Shown here: positions 20,487 through 31,190 of the stretch, piece after piece
How the letters are laid out: each line of letters begins with the position of its first letter
Position numbering within the stretch: the first letter of the stretch is position 1
From: Flammeovirgaceae bacterium UBA4465
Lineage (GTDB): Bacteria; Bacteroidota; Bacteroidia; Cytophagales; Cyclobacteriaceae
Assembly (NCBI GenBank): GCA_905182655.1
Contig: CAJJCN010000022.1
Location: forward strand, 26,107 to 90,106
Length of the DNA stretch: 64,000 bases
Reading direction: 5' to 3'
Translations under genes and position numbers: made by a program
The notes under the pieces: model-generated
Seen by the model: the letters and a program-made list of their open reading frames with translations, nothing else
Databases searched by the model: none
What the model was told of the DNA's origin: nothing

Positions 20487-21233
20487 ATGGACTTAAAACT
20501 TAAAATTTGGCGACAGAAAAATGCCGCCACCAAAGGTAAGATTGTTGATTACGATATCAGTGAGGTTTCCTCCGATATGTCATTCTTAGAAATGCTTGAT
20601 GTATTGAATAGAGAACTTACCGAGAAAGGTGATGAGCCTGTAAGTTTTGATCACGACTGCAGAGAGGGTATCTGTGGATCTTGTTCCTTGCAGATCAATG
20701 GCCGCCCGCATGGTCCTGATGGAGGCACCACTACCTGTCAACTTCACATGCGAAAATTCAAAGATGGTGACAGCATCGTCATTGAACCCTTTCGTGCCAA
20801 AGCGTTTCCGATCGTTAAAGATTTAATCATCGATCGATCAGCCTTTGACCGAGTACAACATGCCGGCGCTTTTATCTCTGTAAATACTTCCGGAAATACG
20901 CAAGATGCCAATGCGACACCCATCAACAAAGGTGATGCAGATCACGCTTTTGACGCCGCCTCTTGTATTGGCTGCGGGGCCTGCGTGGCTGCATGTAAAA
21001 ATGCCTCAGCCATGCTTTTTGTCTCAGCAAAAGTTTCACAATATGCCTTATTGCCTCAAGGTCAGGTGGAACGTGAAATGCGGGTAACAGACATGGTTTC
21101 TCAAATGGATGAAGAGGGATTTGGGGCTTGCACAAATACAGGAGCTTGTGAAGCTGAATGTCCCAAAGGCATCAGTCTCACCAATATTGCTCGGATGAAT
21201 AGAGAATTCATTGGATCCAATTTAAAATCTTAA
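20487..21233 (+). CDS. sdhB: succinate dehydrogenase iron-sulfur subunit
   Basis: [53 protein letters not shown]. Confidence 0.97.
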   Translation: MDLKLKIWRQKNAATKGKIVDYDISEVSSDMSFLEMLDVLNRELTEKGDEPVSFDHDCREGICGSCSLQINGRPHGPDGGTTTCQLHMRKFKDGDSIVIEPFRAKAFPIVKDLIIDRSAFDRVQHAGAFISVNTSGNTQDANATPINKGDADHAFDAASCIGCGACVAACKNASAMLFVSAKVSQYALLPQGQVEREMRVTDMVSQMDEEGFGACTNTGACEAECPKGISLTNIARMNREFIGSNLKS

Positions 21234-21253
21234 AAGAAAGTAGGGTACTCAAT

Positions 21254-21284
21254 AAAACCTTGACGTAGACGCGAGGTTTTTTTT
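21254..21284 (+). terminator. rho-independent terminator downstream of sdhB
   Basis: AAAACCTTG...CGAGGTTTT (9-bp stem with one G-U pair) followed by a run of 8 T. Confidence 0.75.
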
Positions 21285-21337
21285 GTTTTCTGCTCTTTGA
21301 TGGGTTTTAACTTTTAATTGAAAATTTTACGCGTCAG

Positions 21338-24031
21338 GTGGCTATGAAAAAAAGCTTAGTTATCTTCTTTGGATCCTTATTATTCTTCATCTCAGGTTAC
21401 TTTATTTACGCTGTTTGGGATCATAAAAGTTCTGCTGACTTATGGGATTTTGTCCCAGAAAATTCCGGTCTTGTATACGAAAGTAATGACCTAGGTGCGA
21501 CACTTCTCAGATTACAAGACCTCGAATCATTTCAATCACTTATCAATATCCCTAGCTTAGGGAAGCTCCATGGTCACATCGAAAAAATAGAGCGCTTGAC
21601 GGGATTGAACTCATTCTACTCTTTTATCAATAAAACTTCTGGATTGATAAGCCTTCACAATACAGGGAAAAATGAATTTGACTTTCTTTACTTAGTTGCC
21701 ATCAATGATCTGACCACTCTAGGTGGGGTATCAAAATTAATAACCCCTCTTGTTTCTAAGGCATTAGAGAAGAAACCTCGAACCTATTTAGGCTTTGAGC
21801 TCAATGAAGTTTCCTTATCATTTACTGAGAGTCGTTTGACTTATCTTATTTATGATAATTATTTCATTGCCAGCTTTACCCCCTATCTAGTTGAGGATGC
21901 GATAAGAGCCTTCGGAGATGATAATTATCCGTCCTTCAGAGAGGTATTTGCTGAGCATCAGCAAATAACAAAAATTAAACAGGATGAAGGTAATCTCTAC
22001 CTTAATTACGAGGGTTTCATTAAGGTCAGTCAGGCTTTTGCTACCAATGATCTCGATAAAAACTTTTTAACCTCTGCTTTTTTAGATCTTAATATCGAAA
22101 ATAGCCACATCAGTTTAAGTGGCTTTTCATTTGCTGACAGTAGTAAAGCCTTACAAATGATCAAAGGCGTCATCGGTGCTCCACTAGATATGTCAGACGT
22201 CATTAGTAACCGTACTTCAATGCTTCACCATTTTAGTTTTCAAGATCCTTATTTATGGCGAAATCAACAGAAAAACACGGACCACCTTAATCAAAAAACA
22301 TTCCGTTCCGAACGATCTATAAATCCCCAAGATGCAATGAAATTTTTAGATCAAGAAATGGGTCGTGCCATCCAATTCAGGGATGGACAAAAAGTTCCCA
22401 TCCTTATTGTAGCCTGTAAAAATAGTGAGGGCCTCATTCACTATATAGATGCGATAGCAAAACAAATACCAAATCAACGATCAGATCACTTTTTTGTTGA
22501 GCAGTACAATCAACATGACATCCGTCGACTTCCTAAAAAAAATCTGCCTGCTTTATTATTTGGTGAGATCGCAAAAGATCTTCCTGAAGGCTATTACAGT
22601 TCATTCGAAAACTATGTTTTTATAAGTCCAAACCTCCCTGTATTAAAAGAATTTTTATCTGATATTTTAAATGAAAACACATGGGGGAAATCATTAAGTA
22701 AGAAAAAGTTCCTGAAAAAAATTAACAAAGCTTCTCCCTATACCCTCATTGTCAATGGTGCCGAATCTTGGGACCATTTGTTTCACACAATGCCGCCACA
22801 ATGGCAAAATGATTTTATAATGTCAGAGATGATTTTCAAAAGCTTTGGACATCTTGCCATCCAATTTTCCAGTATTGATGATAAATATTTTACCAGTATT
22901 TTCATTGAAAAGAATAGCCCATCTTCCGAAAGAAACAGCCATCTAATAAAAACAAATACCCTTGAATTTGACCATTCCTTAATTTCCAAGCCTTATTTAG
23001 TAACAAACCATAGAAATGGGAGCAATGAAATCATTGTTCAAGACCGCAACAAAGAAATCTATCTGGTCGATACGGATTTTCAAATAAGCTGGCAACGACC
23101 CCTCTTCCTACCTATAGTAGGCACCATACATCAAATAGATTTTTATAAAAACAAAAAGCTTCAATATGCCTTCATAACCAGTGATTCTCTCTATGTGATA
23201 GATAGAACAGGTCAAAATGTAGCGAACTTTCCGAAATACTTAGCACCCCATCTCAAAAGTTTGGAAATTGTAGATTACGATCAACAAAGAAACTACCGAT
23301 TTTCAATTACCACACATGGGGGAGATGCCTTCATCACGGATAAGGATGGAACTCCTCTGGAAGGATGGAATCCTTATCATTTTGAGAAGGATATCATTGG
23401 ATCCATGCGCCATTTCAGGATCGGCGGTACCGATGTATATACGGTTGTATTGGCCAATGGTGAAATCATTTTACTTAGCAGACGGGCTAAGATTTATAGT
23501 GGATTCCCACTCAAATTAAATCTCAATATAGCAAGCGATTACCACCTGCGCATGGGAAGTAATTTCAAATCATCTCATTGGAACCTACTTACTGAAAATG
23601 GCACCCTCATTCAGGTGAATCTTAAAGGTGAAATACTACACAAAAAACAATTATATAAGCCAGCAACTGACACCCAATTCACCCTACTTAATGACTCAAA
23701 AAATAATAAATATGTAATCTCTAAAGCGACCCATAATAAAATCACTTTAGTCAATGATCAAGATGAAATCTACTTCGAAAAAAATCACTCACTTGACAAA
23801 AAAGTACGCGTTCAATTTTTCAGTAATGGCAATCAGGGTGACTATATTGTTTTAAACCCTATTAAAGACGGATATATGAGCCTCTTTGACCTAAAAGGGA
23901 ACTTGCTCACCAGCCCATCGCTCCCTAGCTCACATCCCATCGAGATGTATAATCGAGGTAAATCTAAGCAGCAAGAAATCTATTTGATCGATGAGACAAC
24001 ACTCCTCACTTACTCACAAAGCCCTAAATGA
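21338..24031 (+). CDS. hypothetical membrane-anchored protein with a beta-propeller-like C-terminal half
   Basis: 897-aa ORF; N-terminal TM helix; C-terminal half has repeated short strands such as LYVIDRTGQNVANFP and AFITDKDGTPLEGW. Confidence 0.75.
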   Translation: MAMKKSLVIFFGSLLFFISGYFIYAVWDHKSSADLWDFVPENSGLVYESNDLGATLLRLQDLESFQSLINIPSLGKLHGHIEKIERLTGLNSFYSFINKTSGLISLHNTGKNEFDFLYLVAINDLTTLGGVSKLITPLVSKALEKKPRTYLGFELNEVSLSFTESRLTYLIYDNYFIASFTPYLVEDAIRAFGDDNYPSFREVFAEHQQITKIKQDEGNLYLNYEGFIKVSQAFATNDLDKNFLTSAFLDLNIENSHISLSGFSFADSSKALQMIKGVIGAPLDMSDVISNRTSMLHHFSFQDPYLWRNQQKNTDHLNQKTFRSERSINPQDAMKFLDQEMGRAIQFRDGQKVPILIVACKNSEGLIHYIDAIAKQIPNQRSDHFFVEQYNQHDIRRLPKKNLPALLFGEIAKDLPEGYYSSFENYVFISPNLPVLKEFLSDILNENTWGKSLSKKKFLKKINKASPYTLIVNGAESWDHLFHTMPPQWQNDFIMSEMIFKSFGHLAIQFSSIDDKYFTSIFIEKNSPSSERNSHLIKTNTLEFDHSLISKPYLVTNHRNGSNEIIVQDRNKEIYLVDTDFQISWQRPLFLPIVGTIHQIDFYKNKKLQYAFITSDSLYVIDRTGQNVANFPKYLAPHLKSLEIVDYDQQRNYRFSITTHGGDAFITDKDGTPLEGWNPYHFEKDIIGSMRHFRIGGTDVYTVVLANGEIILLSRRAKIYSGFPLKLNLNIASDYHLRMGSNFKSSHWNLLTENGTLIQVNLKGEILHKKQLYKPATDTQFTLLNDSKNNKYVISKATHNKITLVNDQDEIYFEKNHSLDKKVRVQFFSNGNQGDYIVLNPIKDGYMSLFDLKGNLLTSPSLPSSHPIEMYNRGKSKQQEIYLIDETTLLTYSQSPK

Positions 24032-24117
24032 TTTCATGGGGTATGAAAGGTATAAGCAGGCTCGTAAATCACCCACAAGATAGGATCGCCGACCTAGCCT
24101 TCAATAATATGAGCCCT

Positions 24118-26172
24118 TCATTTTGAATCAGACACCAGCAGGCCCGCCCGCCTCAAAAGCGCGTCTACCGTGGGTTCCGCTCCCCTAAATTTCTCATATA
24201 GCTCCATCGGGCGTTGCGTTCCCCCTTGGCTCAAAATACAATCTTTGAAAGACTTAGCCGTCTTGAAGTCGAAAATACCCTTTTCCTTAAAGCACTCGAA
24301 AGCATCAGCATCTAGTACCTCTGCCCATTTATAGCTATAATAGCCTGAAGCATAACCCCCAGCAAAAATATGAGAAAATTGAACGCTCATATTGGTATTG
24401 GGAATATCAGGAAAAAGATTGGTCGGTGCTAAAATTTCTTTTTCTAACTCATCAATGGGGTCCATCTTCTGAGCAGCAGTGTAGGTTTGGTTGTGAAGAG
24501 ATAAATCTAAAATCGCAAAGCTCAACTGTCTCATCGTTGCATACGCCTCATGAAAAGTGGCGGCAGATTTAATCCGTTCAATATACTTTGACGGAATGAT
24601 CTCCTCCGTTTCATAATGATGGGCAAAAAGACGCAAACATTCCGGTTCGTAACACCAATTTTCAAGAATTTGAGAAGGCAGCTCTACAAAATCCCATGGC
24701 ACACTGGTTCCAGATAAACTTTCATACTTAGTATCTGCGAGCATCCCATGCAACGCATGCCCAAACTCATGAAATAAAGTTTTAACTTCATCAAACTTTA
24801 AAAGTGAAGGACGGTTCTTGGTAGAGGGTGTAAAATTACATACGATACTGACCTGTGGAATAATTCTTTGGTCGTTCACTATTTTCTGACCTCGATAGGA
24901 AGTCATCCATGCACCTGGACGCTTTCCCAACCTTGGAAAATAATCTGCGAGGAAAATGGCCTTTAATTCTTGACCTTCCCAAACTTCATAAGCCTTGACC
25001 TCTTCATGATAAATAGGAATTTGATCATTGAGCTTAAAAGTCAAGCCAAATAATTTCTCAGCCGTTTTAAATACTCCATTGATGACCTTTTCAAGCTTAA
25101 AGTAAGGCTTGAGTAACTCATCATCAAAATCGAATTTCTTTTTCCTCAACTTCTCTGCATAATAAGCCCAATCCCATCGCTCCAGTTCATAGTCGATACC
25201 TAGGGTTCTCATGAATACCTTTACTTCATCGACTTCTTGAACCGCCTTTACTTTTGACTTTAGCAATAAATCATCAAGAAAATCCTGTACTCTAGTAGGA
25301 GTTTCTGCCATTCGCTCTTCCAGAACATAACTCGCGTAACTGTCGTATCCTAAAAGTTCCGCCATCTCCGCTCTAAGCTTTACAATGTTCAAAACCAAAT
25401 TTCGATTATCATTGGCGCCTTCTTTAAATGCTTTTTGCATGTAGGCGATAAACAATTGCTTACGTAAACCTCGATGATCCGCATTTTCCATAAAAGGGAT
25501 GAACGAAGGTGCCTGCAAGGTGAATATCCACTTATCTGGCCATTGCTTTCCAACGGCCAGTGACTTGGCCCGGTCAATCAAATCTTGAGGTAAACCCGCT
25601 AGATCTTCTTTCTTGTTGAGAACCAATTCATAATTATTAGTTTCTGCCAATACATTCTCACCAAATTTCAGGGCCAGACTCGACAGCGCTACGGTAATCT
25701 CTTTATACCTGTTTTGACTCTTTGAATCAAGTCCTGCCCCATTTCGAGCAAAGGATTTGTACGTTTTTTCCAAAAGCATACCTTCCTCATCAGAGAGCAC
25801 ATCATTCAAGTCATAAACAAATTTTACCCGTTCAAAAAGTTTTTTATTTAGCTTTATCTCATTGTTAAAAGAAGTGAGCAAAGGAGATACCTCCTGTGTG
25901 ATCTTTTGTATTTCATCGGAAGTTTCTGCAGAATTCAAATTGAACAGTACCTGGGAAACCCTATCTAAAAGTACTCCAGAAGCTTCAAGTGCCTCAATAG
26001 TGTTTTCAAAAGTGGGTGGATCCAGATGCTCAGTAATTTCAGTAATTTCAGTTCTCGCTTCAATAATACCTCGCTGAATGGCAGGTAAATAATGGGCGTT
26101 CTTTATTAAATTAAAGGGTGCCATTTGAAAAGATGTTTCAAATGGACGAAAAAAAGGATTCTGCTGAGTCAT
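24118..26172 (-). CDS. M3 family oligopeptidase
   Basis: Zinc motif LFHEFGHALHGML; FSHIFAGGYASGYYSYKWAEVLDADAFECF. Confidence 0.94.
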   Translation of the reverse strand: MTQQNPFFRPFETSFQMAPFNLIKNAHYLPAIQRGIIEARTEITEITEHLDPPTFENTIEALEASGVLLDRVSQVLFNLNSAETSDEIQKITQEVSPLLTSFNNEIKLNKKLFERVKFVYDLNDVLSDEEGMLLEKTYKSFARNGAGLDSKSQNRYKEITVALSSLALKFGENVLAETNNYELVLNKKEDLAGLPQDLIDRAKSLAVGKQWPDKWIFTLQAPSFIPFMENADHRGLRKQLFIAYMQKAFKEGANDNRNLVLNIVKLRAEMAELLGYDSYASYVLEERMAETPTRVQDFLDDLLLKSKVKAVQEVDEVKVFMRTLGIDYELERWDWAYYAEKLRKKKFDFDDELLKPYFKLEKVINGVFKTAEKLFGLTFKLNDQIPIYHEEVKAYEVWEGQELKAIFLADYFPRLGKRPGAWMTSYRGQKIVNDQRIIPQVSIVCNFTPSTKNRPSLLKFDEVKTLFHEFGHALHGMLADTKYESLSGTSVPWDFVELPSQILENWCYEPECLRLFAHHYETEEIIPSKYIERIKSAATFHEAYATMRQLSFAILDLSLHNQTYTAAQKMDPIDELEKEILAPTNLFPDIPNTNMSVQFSHIFAGGYASGYYSYKWAEVLDADAFECFKEKGIFDFKTAKSFKDCILSQGGTQRPMELYEKFRGAEPTVDALLRRAGLLVSDSK

Positions 26173-26239
26173 TTTTGCTAAGTTTGTAAAGCAAATTTAA
26201 AAAGGTAAAAGCACAGGTGTTGGCTTAAATCATAATTAG

Positions 26240-27856
26240 ATGAAAAAAATATTTTTGGCTTTATTTTTTAGCTTTTTAATCATTGGAGTTGGTCAATCAC
26301 AATCCTTGACAGAAGACACCGTAATGTTTGATTTAAGTACGCCTTATCAAACCATTAAATCTTTTAATTTTTATTCTCAATCAGCACATTTTAACCCTTC
26401 GTTACTCAAAAAATGTGCTGAATTAATAAGTAACGATTCCACAGATTTTCCTAAAAAATTAATCCAACTGATCAAAGGTGAAGGTATCTCGATCAAGCTG
26501 GAAGAAATTTCAAAAAACCCCGATTACATAGACAGCACCTCCCAACTTCACATTTATAAACTCAATGAAAATTATCCTTTATTATACCTAAAAAGAATCA
26601 ATGGTATTTGGATCTTTCCAAAAGAGAGTGTTACAAATGTATTGCAGCTCCATGATAACCTTTTCTCCTTTGGGGGCAATACACTGCTTGATATTATGGA
26701 TTCATCACATGCTAATCAATATTTTGGATTGACCGTGAATCAATATTTAGCCGGCCTTTTTTTCATATTCACAGCCTTTGTCATTCATAAATTATTAAGT
26801 AAGCTTATTGGGAAGTTTGCTCAAAAAATCATAAACCAATTAAAGGTCACTACCATTTCAGCAGAAGAGATGACTTCTCTTATAAAACCTTTAAGCTTTC
26901 TCATCATCATCTTACTTCTGTCCTTCTTTTTTCCCATACTTCAACTACCTGCTACGCTCTCCTTCTATTTGGCTACATCAATAAGGGCGGCCATTCCCTT
27001 ACTCTTCACCATTACAGCCTTTCGGTTAATTAAATTCATTGGACTCTATCTAGAAATGAAAGCTGCTCAGACCAAAAATACGATGGATGATCAGTTAGTT
27101 CCTATTATAAGAAAATCCTTGCGCGTTTTTGTAGTGGCTTTTGGAACATTGGCGATTCTCCAAAGCTTGAATATTTCTATTTTACCCTTATTGACAGGTT
27201 TATCGATCGGTGGTTTGGCCTTTGCTTTGGCGGCACAGGATACCATCAAAAACTTCTTCGGTTCTGTGATGATTTTTATAGACAAGCCTTTTCTAATTGG
27301 TCATTGGATTACTACCGATGGGGTTGATGGTACCGTAGAAGAAGTGGGACTTAGGTCCACAAGAATTAGAACTTTTTCAAATTCTCTAGTCACCGTACCC
27401 AATGGAAAATTAGCAGATGCCACCATTAATAATCATGGCCTTCGAGTCTATCGAAGGTTTTACACCACGTTAAGCATTAATTATGACACCCCACCTGCAT
27501 TGATTGAGGTTTTTATAGACGGGTTAAAAGAAATTGTCAATCGACATCCAGATACCAATCGCGATCACAATAATATTTTTTTCAATGATATGGGAGCGCA
27601 TTCACTCAATATTATGTTTTACATATTTTTTGAAGTCCCCGATTGGTCCCAAGAATTGAAAGCAAGGCATGAAATTTTATTGGAAATTTTGAAGTTAGGA
27701 AATGCTTTAAAAGTCAATTTCGCCTTCCCAACGCAAACCTTACATATTCCAGAAATCCCCACAACGCCATCCTCTGATACGAAATATCCAGATGACCTTC
27801 AAGCCAAAGAAAATCTCACCCAATTTCTTTCTGTCAAAAAACTTAAAGACCAATAA
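26240..27856 (+). CDS. MscS-family mechanosensitive ion channel protein
   Basis: LTGLSIGGLAFALAAQDTIKNFFGSVMIFIDKPFLIGHWI; VGLRSTRIRTFSNSLVTVPNGKLADATI. Confidence 0.93.
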   Translation: MKKIFLALFFSFLIIGVGQSQSLTEDTVMFDLSTPYQTIKSFNFYSQSAHFNPSLLKKCAELISNDSTDFPKKLIQLIKGEGISIKLEEISKNPDYIDSTSQLHIYKLNENYPLLYLKRINGIWIFPKESVTNVLQLHDNLFSFGGNTLLDIMDSSHANQYFGLTVNQYLAGLFFIFTAFVIHKLLSKLIGKFAQKIINQLKVTTISAEEMTSLIKPLSFLIIILLLSFFFPILQLPATLSFYLATSIRAAIPLLFTITAFRLIKFIGLYLEMKAAQTKNTMDDQLVPIIRKSLRVFVVAFGTLAILQSLNISILPLLTGLSIGGLAFALAAQDTIKNFFGSVMIFIDKPFLIGHWITTDGVDGTVEEVGLRSTRIRTFSNSLVTVPNGKLADATINNHGLRVYRRFYTTLSINYDTPPALIEVFIDGLKEIVNRHPDTNRDHNNIFFNDMGAHSLNIMFYIFFEVPDWSQELKARHEILLEILKLGNALKVNFAFPTQTLHIPEIPTTPSSDTKYPDDLQAKENLTQFLSVKKLKDQ

Positions 27857-27892
27857 TGATTACTAGGCATGATTATTGACTTATGATAATTA

Positions 27893-28474
27893 ATGTTTGA
27901 AATCAGAATCTATATTATACTGATCATCACTGCAATTTTTGCTTTTTCCTGTGGAGAAGCAACGGTTGACATCCCATTGGACGAAGGGGATGTCATCCAC
28001 TATGATGGGGCCAATATATCAGCCCCTCAAATTTCTGAGGGACTCCATGAATCCACCATCCGTTTTGAAAGTCGAGACCTGTTACCTTTCCAAGGCCGCA
28101 TCCTCGAATCTATCAAATTTCATATCACCTATGTCCCTGATGATTTGACCCTCAGAATTTATGAAAATGGTCGATTAAGTAATAAACCTCAAACCCTATT
28201 GTATGAAGAGCGTCTCACCGGTACCGTCGCAAATAGTTGGAATACATTTGATTTAACTGAGGGTTTAATGATCGCCGGTGCTGACCTTTGGATCAGTCTA
28301 AGGTACCAAATCAATGAAACACAAATGGTCATCGGCTGTGATGCTGGGCCCGCCTTTGTCAATGGAGATTGGGAGTACAGTGGCCTTGAGGACAATTGGA
28401 GTAGCTTGAGGTCCCGAACCAATAATCAAATAAGTATCAATTGGAACATTCGGGGTTTGCTCTCGGCTCTTTAA
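27893..28474 (+). CDS. hypothetical lipoprotein
   Basis: 193-aa ORF; signal peptide with lipobox-like FAFSCGEA. Confidence 0.65.
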   Translation: MFEIRIYIILIITAIFAFSCGEATVDIPLDEGDVIHYDGANISAPQISEGLHESTIRFESRDLLPFQGRILESIKFHITYVPDDLTLRIYENGRLSNKPQTLLYEERLTGTVANSWNTFDLTEGLMIAGADLWISLRYQINETQMVIGCDAGPAFVNGDWEYSGLEDNWSSLRSRTNNQISINWNIRGLLSAL

Positions 28475-28629
28475 TTCTTTGTTAAATCATCCAAAATAAT
28501 TAACTTTAGGATGCCTCAAAGCCATTACCTCAGATCCTTATCAGACTTTAATTGATGGTAGAAAGTGATTAATTTATCTCATATAACAAAGCATCAACCT
28601 CATTTTCCTGAATTAACTTAAAAAATAAC

Positions 28630-29772
28630 GTGCCAAAAAAATATCAAAATTTGAAATTTGAAACACGTGCCTTAAAAAGTACGAAAAATATCTTGAATGA
28701 AGTGCACGCCGTAAGTCCACCTATTTACTTGTCTTCTACTTTTGAACGAAATCTCGAAGGTCAGTATCAAGAGGGCTACAAATACAGTAGAAATGACAAC
28801 CCTAATAGAAGGGCCTTAGAAAAAAGCATTGCAACACTTGAAAATGGTATGGCTGGCTTTGCTTTCGGATCGGGCATGGCTGCCATCAGCGCCGTGTTCC
28901 AAAGTTTAAAAACAGGGGATCACGTCATATTACCAAATGATGTGTATTTTAACGTTAAGCTACTCATGAAGGAGGTGTTCTCCAGATGGGGTCTCTCTTA
29001 TAGTTTCGTCGATATGTCTGACATAGAGGTAGTTTCCCATTCCCTAACCGAGCATACCCGCCTCATTTGGATTGAATCTCCATCTAATCCTCAACTCAAA
29101 ATATCAGACATTCAAGGCTTAAGTAAACTGGCTCATGAACATCGAATATTACTTGCCGTCGACAATACTTGGCCCACCCCCGTCCTTCAAAACCCATTAG
29201 ACCTTGGCGCTGACATCGTTGTCCATTCAACTACTAAATATTTGGGAGGCCATAGTGATGCTTTGGGAGGCTGCATCATTCTCAAAGAGTCTGGAGCCCT
29301 AGCACATCGCATCCAATCTATTCAAATACAGATGGGAGCCATACCATCCCCCTTCGACTGTTGGCTCATTTCGAGAGGCATTCAAACATTGCACCTCAGG
29401 GTCACCAAACAAACGGAGAATGCCCAGAAAATGGCTGATTGGTTGGTCGAACATCCAAAAGTCCATCGCGTACTCTATCCAGGATTAAAAGACCACCCCA
29501 ATCATGAAATTGCAGCGCAACAAATGCTGGGTGGATTTGGAGGTATGCTCTCCTTACTAATCAATGGAAATGAAATTCAAACCCTTGCCATCGTCAACAA
29601 ACTGAACCATTTCAGGCAAGCCACCAGTTTAGGCGGAGTCGAAAGTCTGGTAGAGCATCGGAAATCAGTAGAAGGGGTCGAAAGTCAAACTCCTGACAAT
29701 CTAATCCGGCTGTCTTTAGGAATTGAGCATATTGAAGACCTCATCGATGACTGGAAACAAGCCTTGATGTAA
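28630..29772 (+). CDS. PLP-dependent trans-sulfuration enzyme (cystathionine gamma-synthase/lyase family), GTG start
   Basis: YKYSRNDNPNRRALEKSIATLENG; VDNTWPTPVLQNPLDLGADIVVHSTTKYLGGHSDALGG. Confidence 0.92.
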   Translation: MPKKYQNLKFETRALKSTKNILNEVHAVSPPIYLSSTFERNLEGQYQEGYKYSRNDNPNRRALEKSIATLENGMAGFAFGSGMAAISAVFQSLKTGDHVILPNDVYFNVKLLMKEVFSRWGLSYSFVDMSDIEVVSHSLTEHTRLIWIESPSNPQLKISDIQGLSKLAHEHRILLAVDNTWPTPVLQNPLDLGADIVVHSTTKYLGGHSDALGGCIILKESGALAHRIQSIQIQMGAIPSPFDCWLISRGIQTLHLRVTKQTENAQKMADWLVEHPKVHRVLYPGLKDHPNHEIAAQQMLGGFGGMLSLLINGNEIQTLAIVNKLNHFRQATSLGGVESLVEHRKSVEGVESQTPDNLIRLSLGIEHIEDLIDDWKQALM

Positions 29773-29852
29773 TCTCAAGAGAAAAAGAAGGGCACCTAGC
29801 AAAGAACATTCTAGGAAATACCCATTATTTTTTTGTGACTTGCTTAGAGATT

Positions 29853-31061
29853 TTATCCCGCTTTAAGGTTTAATTTCTTTACCCAAAAGAACAGTAGGGT
29901 AAACAATACTATTAATATCCCAGGAAGCACTACCATGGTTCCTAAAGTAGCTTGACCAGCCACCAATTCTAATTCATCTCCTGTGAATCCCAATGCAGCA
30001 GTAGCTGCCTTATCTTGATCAATCCAGCTTCCTATAATGGGCTGGAAAATTGAAGTAGAGAACATACCCACCGCGCCTACAATAGACATCCCAAGGGCGC
30101 CACTTTTTGGGATTTTATCTGCTATAAACCCTATCATGTTAGGCCAAAAATACGCCACGCCTAAAGCGAAAAATACCGCTGCAACATAGGCCATGGCTCC
30201 TGTTTGGGTACTGAAAAGATATACCCCAATGGTCGCTAAAACCGCAGAGCCTAAAAGCACACCCGTTTGGTCAAACCTATGGACAATCTCTCCTCCAAAA
30301 AATCGTGCAACTGCCATTAAGCCCGTCACTAGTGCTAAAATAATCATAGGTTGCGCCCCGCTTTTAGCTAGAATCAAGCCTACCCATTGTTGGGGACCAA
30401 ATTCTGTGATCGCTGTCAATGCCATACACACCATCATAAAAATAAACAAAGGACTAAGCATGGCACTGAAATTGCCAGATAGCGTTGCCGCCTCCTTGAC
30501 TTTCGCTTCCGGCCAGGACTGACCAAAGAAAAGATAGGCATAGATCAAAGTGGGAACCATTATCGCCCAAATCTGCATTTCCCAATTGAGCTCCAATCCA
30601 GTCATAAATTGTGATAAAAGACTCCCTATCACAATACCTCCAGGAAACCACATATGGAAACGATTCATCATTTTACTCATCAAGCGGCCTTCGTAAACAT
30701 CTGCAATCATAGGATTGCATGCGGCCTCAGTACATCCATTACCCAAACCTATCAAGAGGGTAGAAATCAGTAAACCCATATAGCTCCCTGAATAAATAGT
30801 TAATAAAATGCCCAAGCCATGGGAAAAAACTGCGAATTGCATAATTCTAGCACCGCCCACCTTATGGTAGATCAAGCCTCCAATCACCATAGATATAGGA
30901 AATCCTAAAAACCACATCGAATTAATATAACCTAATTCCTCCGCCGTTAAATTTAGTTCTTGTCCCAACTGGGGGAGGATTCCTGCTCGAATACTAAAGG
31001 AAAGTGCTGTTGTGATTAGGGCAAAACAACTCCCGTAGAATAATCTGTTTTTATCGTTCAT
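29853..31061 (-). CDS. MFS transporter
   Basis: 12-TM pattern, 402 aa; GGLIYHKVGGARIMQF, GLGNGCTEAACNPMIADVYEG. Confidence 0.88.
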   Translation of the reverse strand: MNDKNRLFYGSCFALITTALSFSIRAGILPQLGQELNLTAEELGYINSMWFLGFPISMVIGGLIYHKVGGARIMQFAVFSHGLGILLTIYSGSYMGLLISTLLIGLGNGCTEAACNPMIADVYEGRLMSKMMNRFHMWFPGGIVIGSLLSQFMTGLELNWEMQIWAIMVPTLIYAYLFFGQSWPEAKVKEAATLSGNFSAMLSPLFIFMMVCMALTAITEFGPQQWVGLILAKSGAQPMIILALVTGLMAVARFFGGEIVHRFDQTGVLLGSAVLATIGVYLFSTQTGAMAYVAAVFFALGVAYFWPNMIGFIADKIPKSGALGMSIVGAVGMFSTSIFQPIIGSWIDQDKAATAALGFTGDELELVAGQATLGTMVVLPGILIVLFTLLFFWVKKLNLKAG

Positions 31062-31190
31062 GTCAGTTTTATTGAATTTTTAATTAATTATAGCGATATT
31101 AATGGTAATTAGTTATGTTAATGAACAATTAATCGCAATAAAATATAAATATTTCTGCTAAACTATTTTTTTAAATATAACCATAACCTT

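Noticed and set aside
26030-26055. Short direct repeat CAGTAATTTCAGTAATTTCAG
   Set aside because: In-frame codon repetition (TEITEI) inside the M3 peptidase gene; no independent meaning.
28475-28629. Possible SAM riboswitch upstream of the trans-sulfuration enzyme gene
   Set aside because: No recognisable SAM-I or SAM-II core elements; the sequence shows no clear multi-stem structure by eye.
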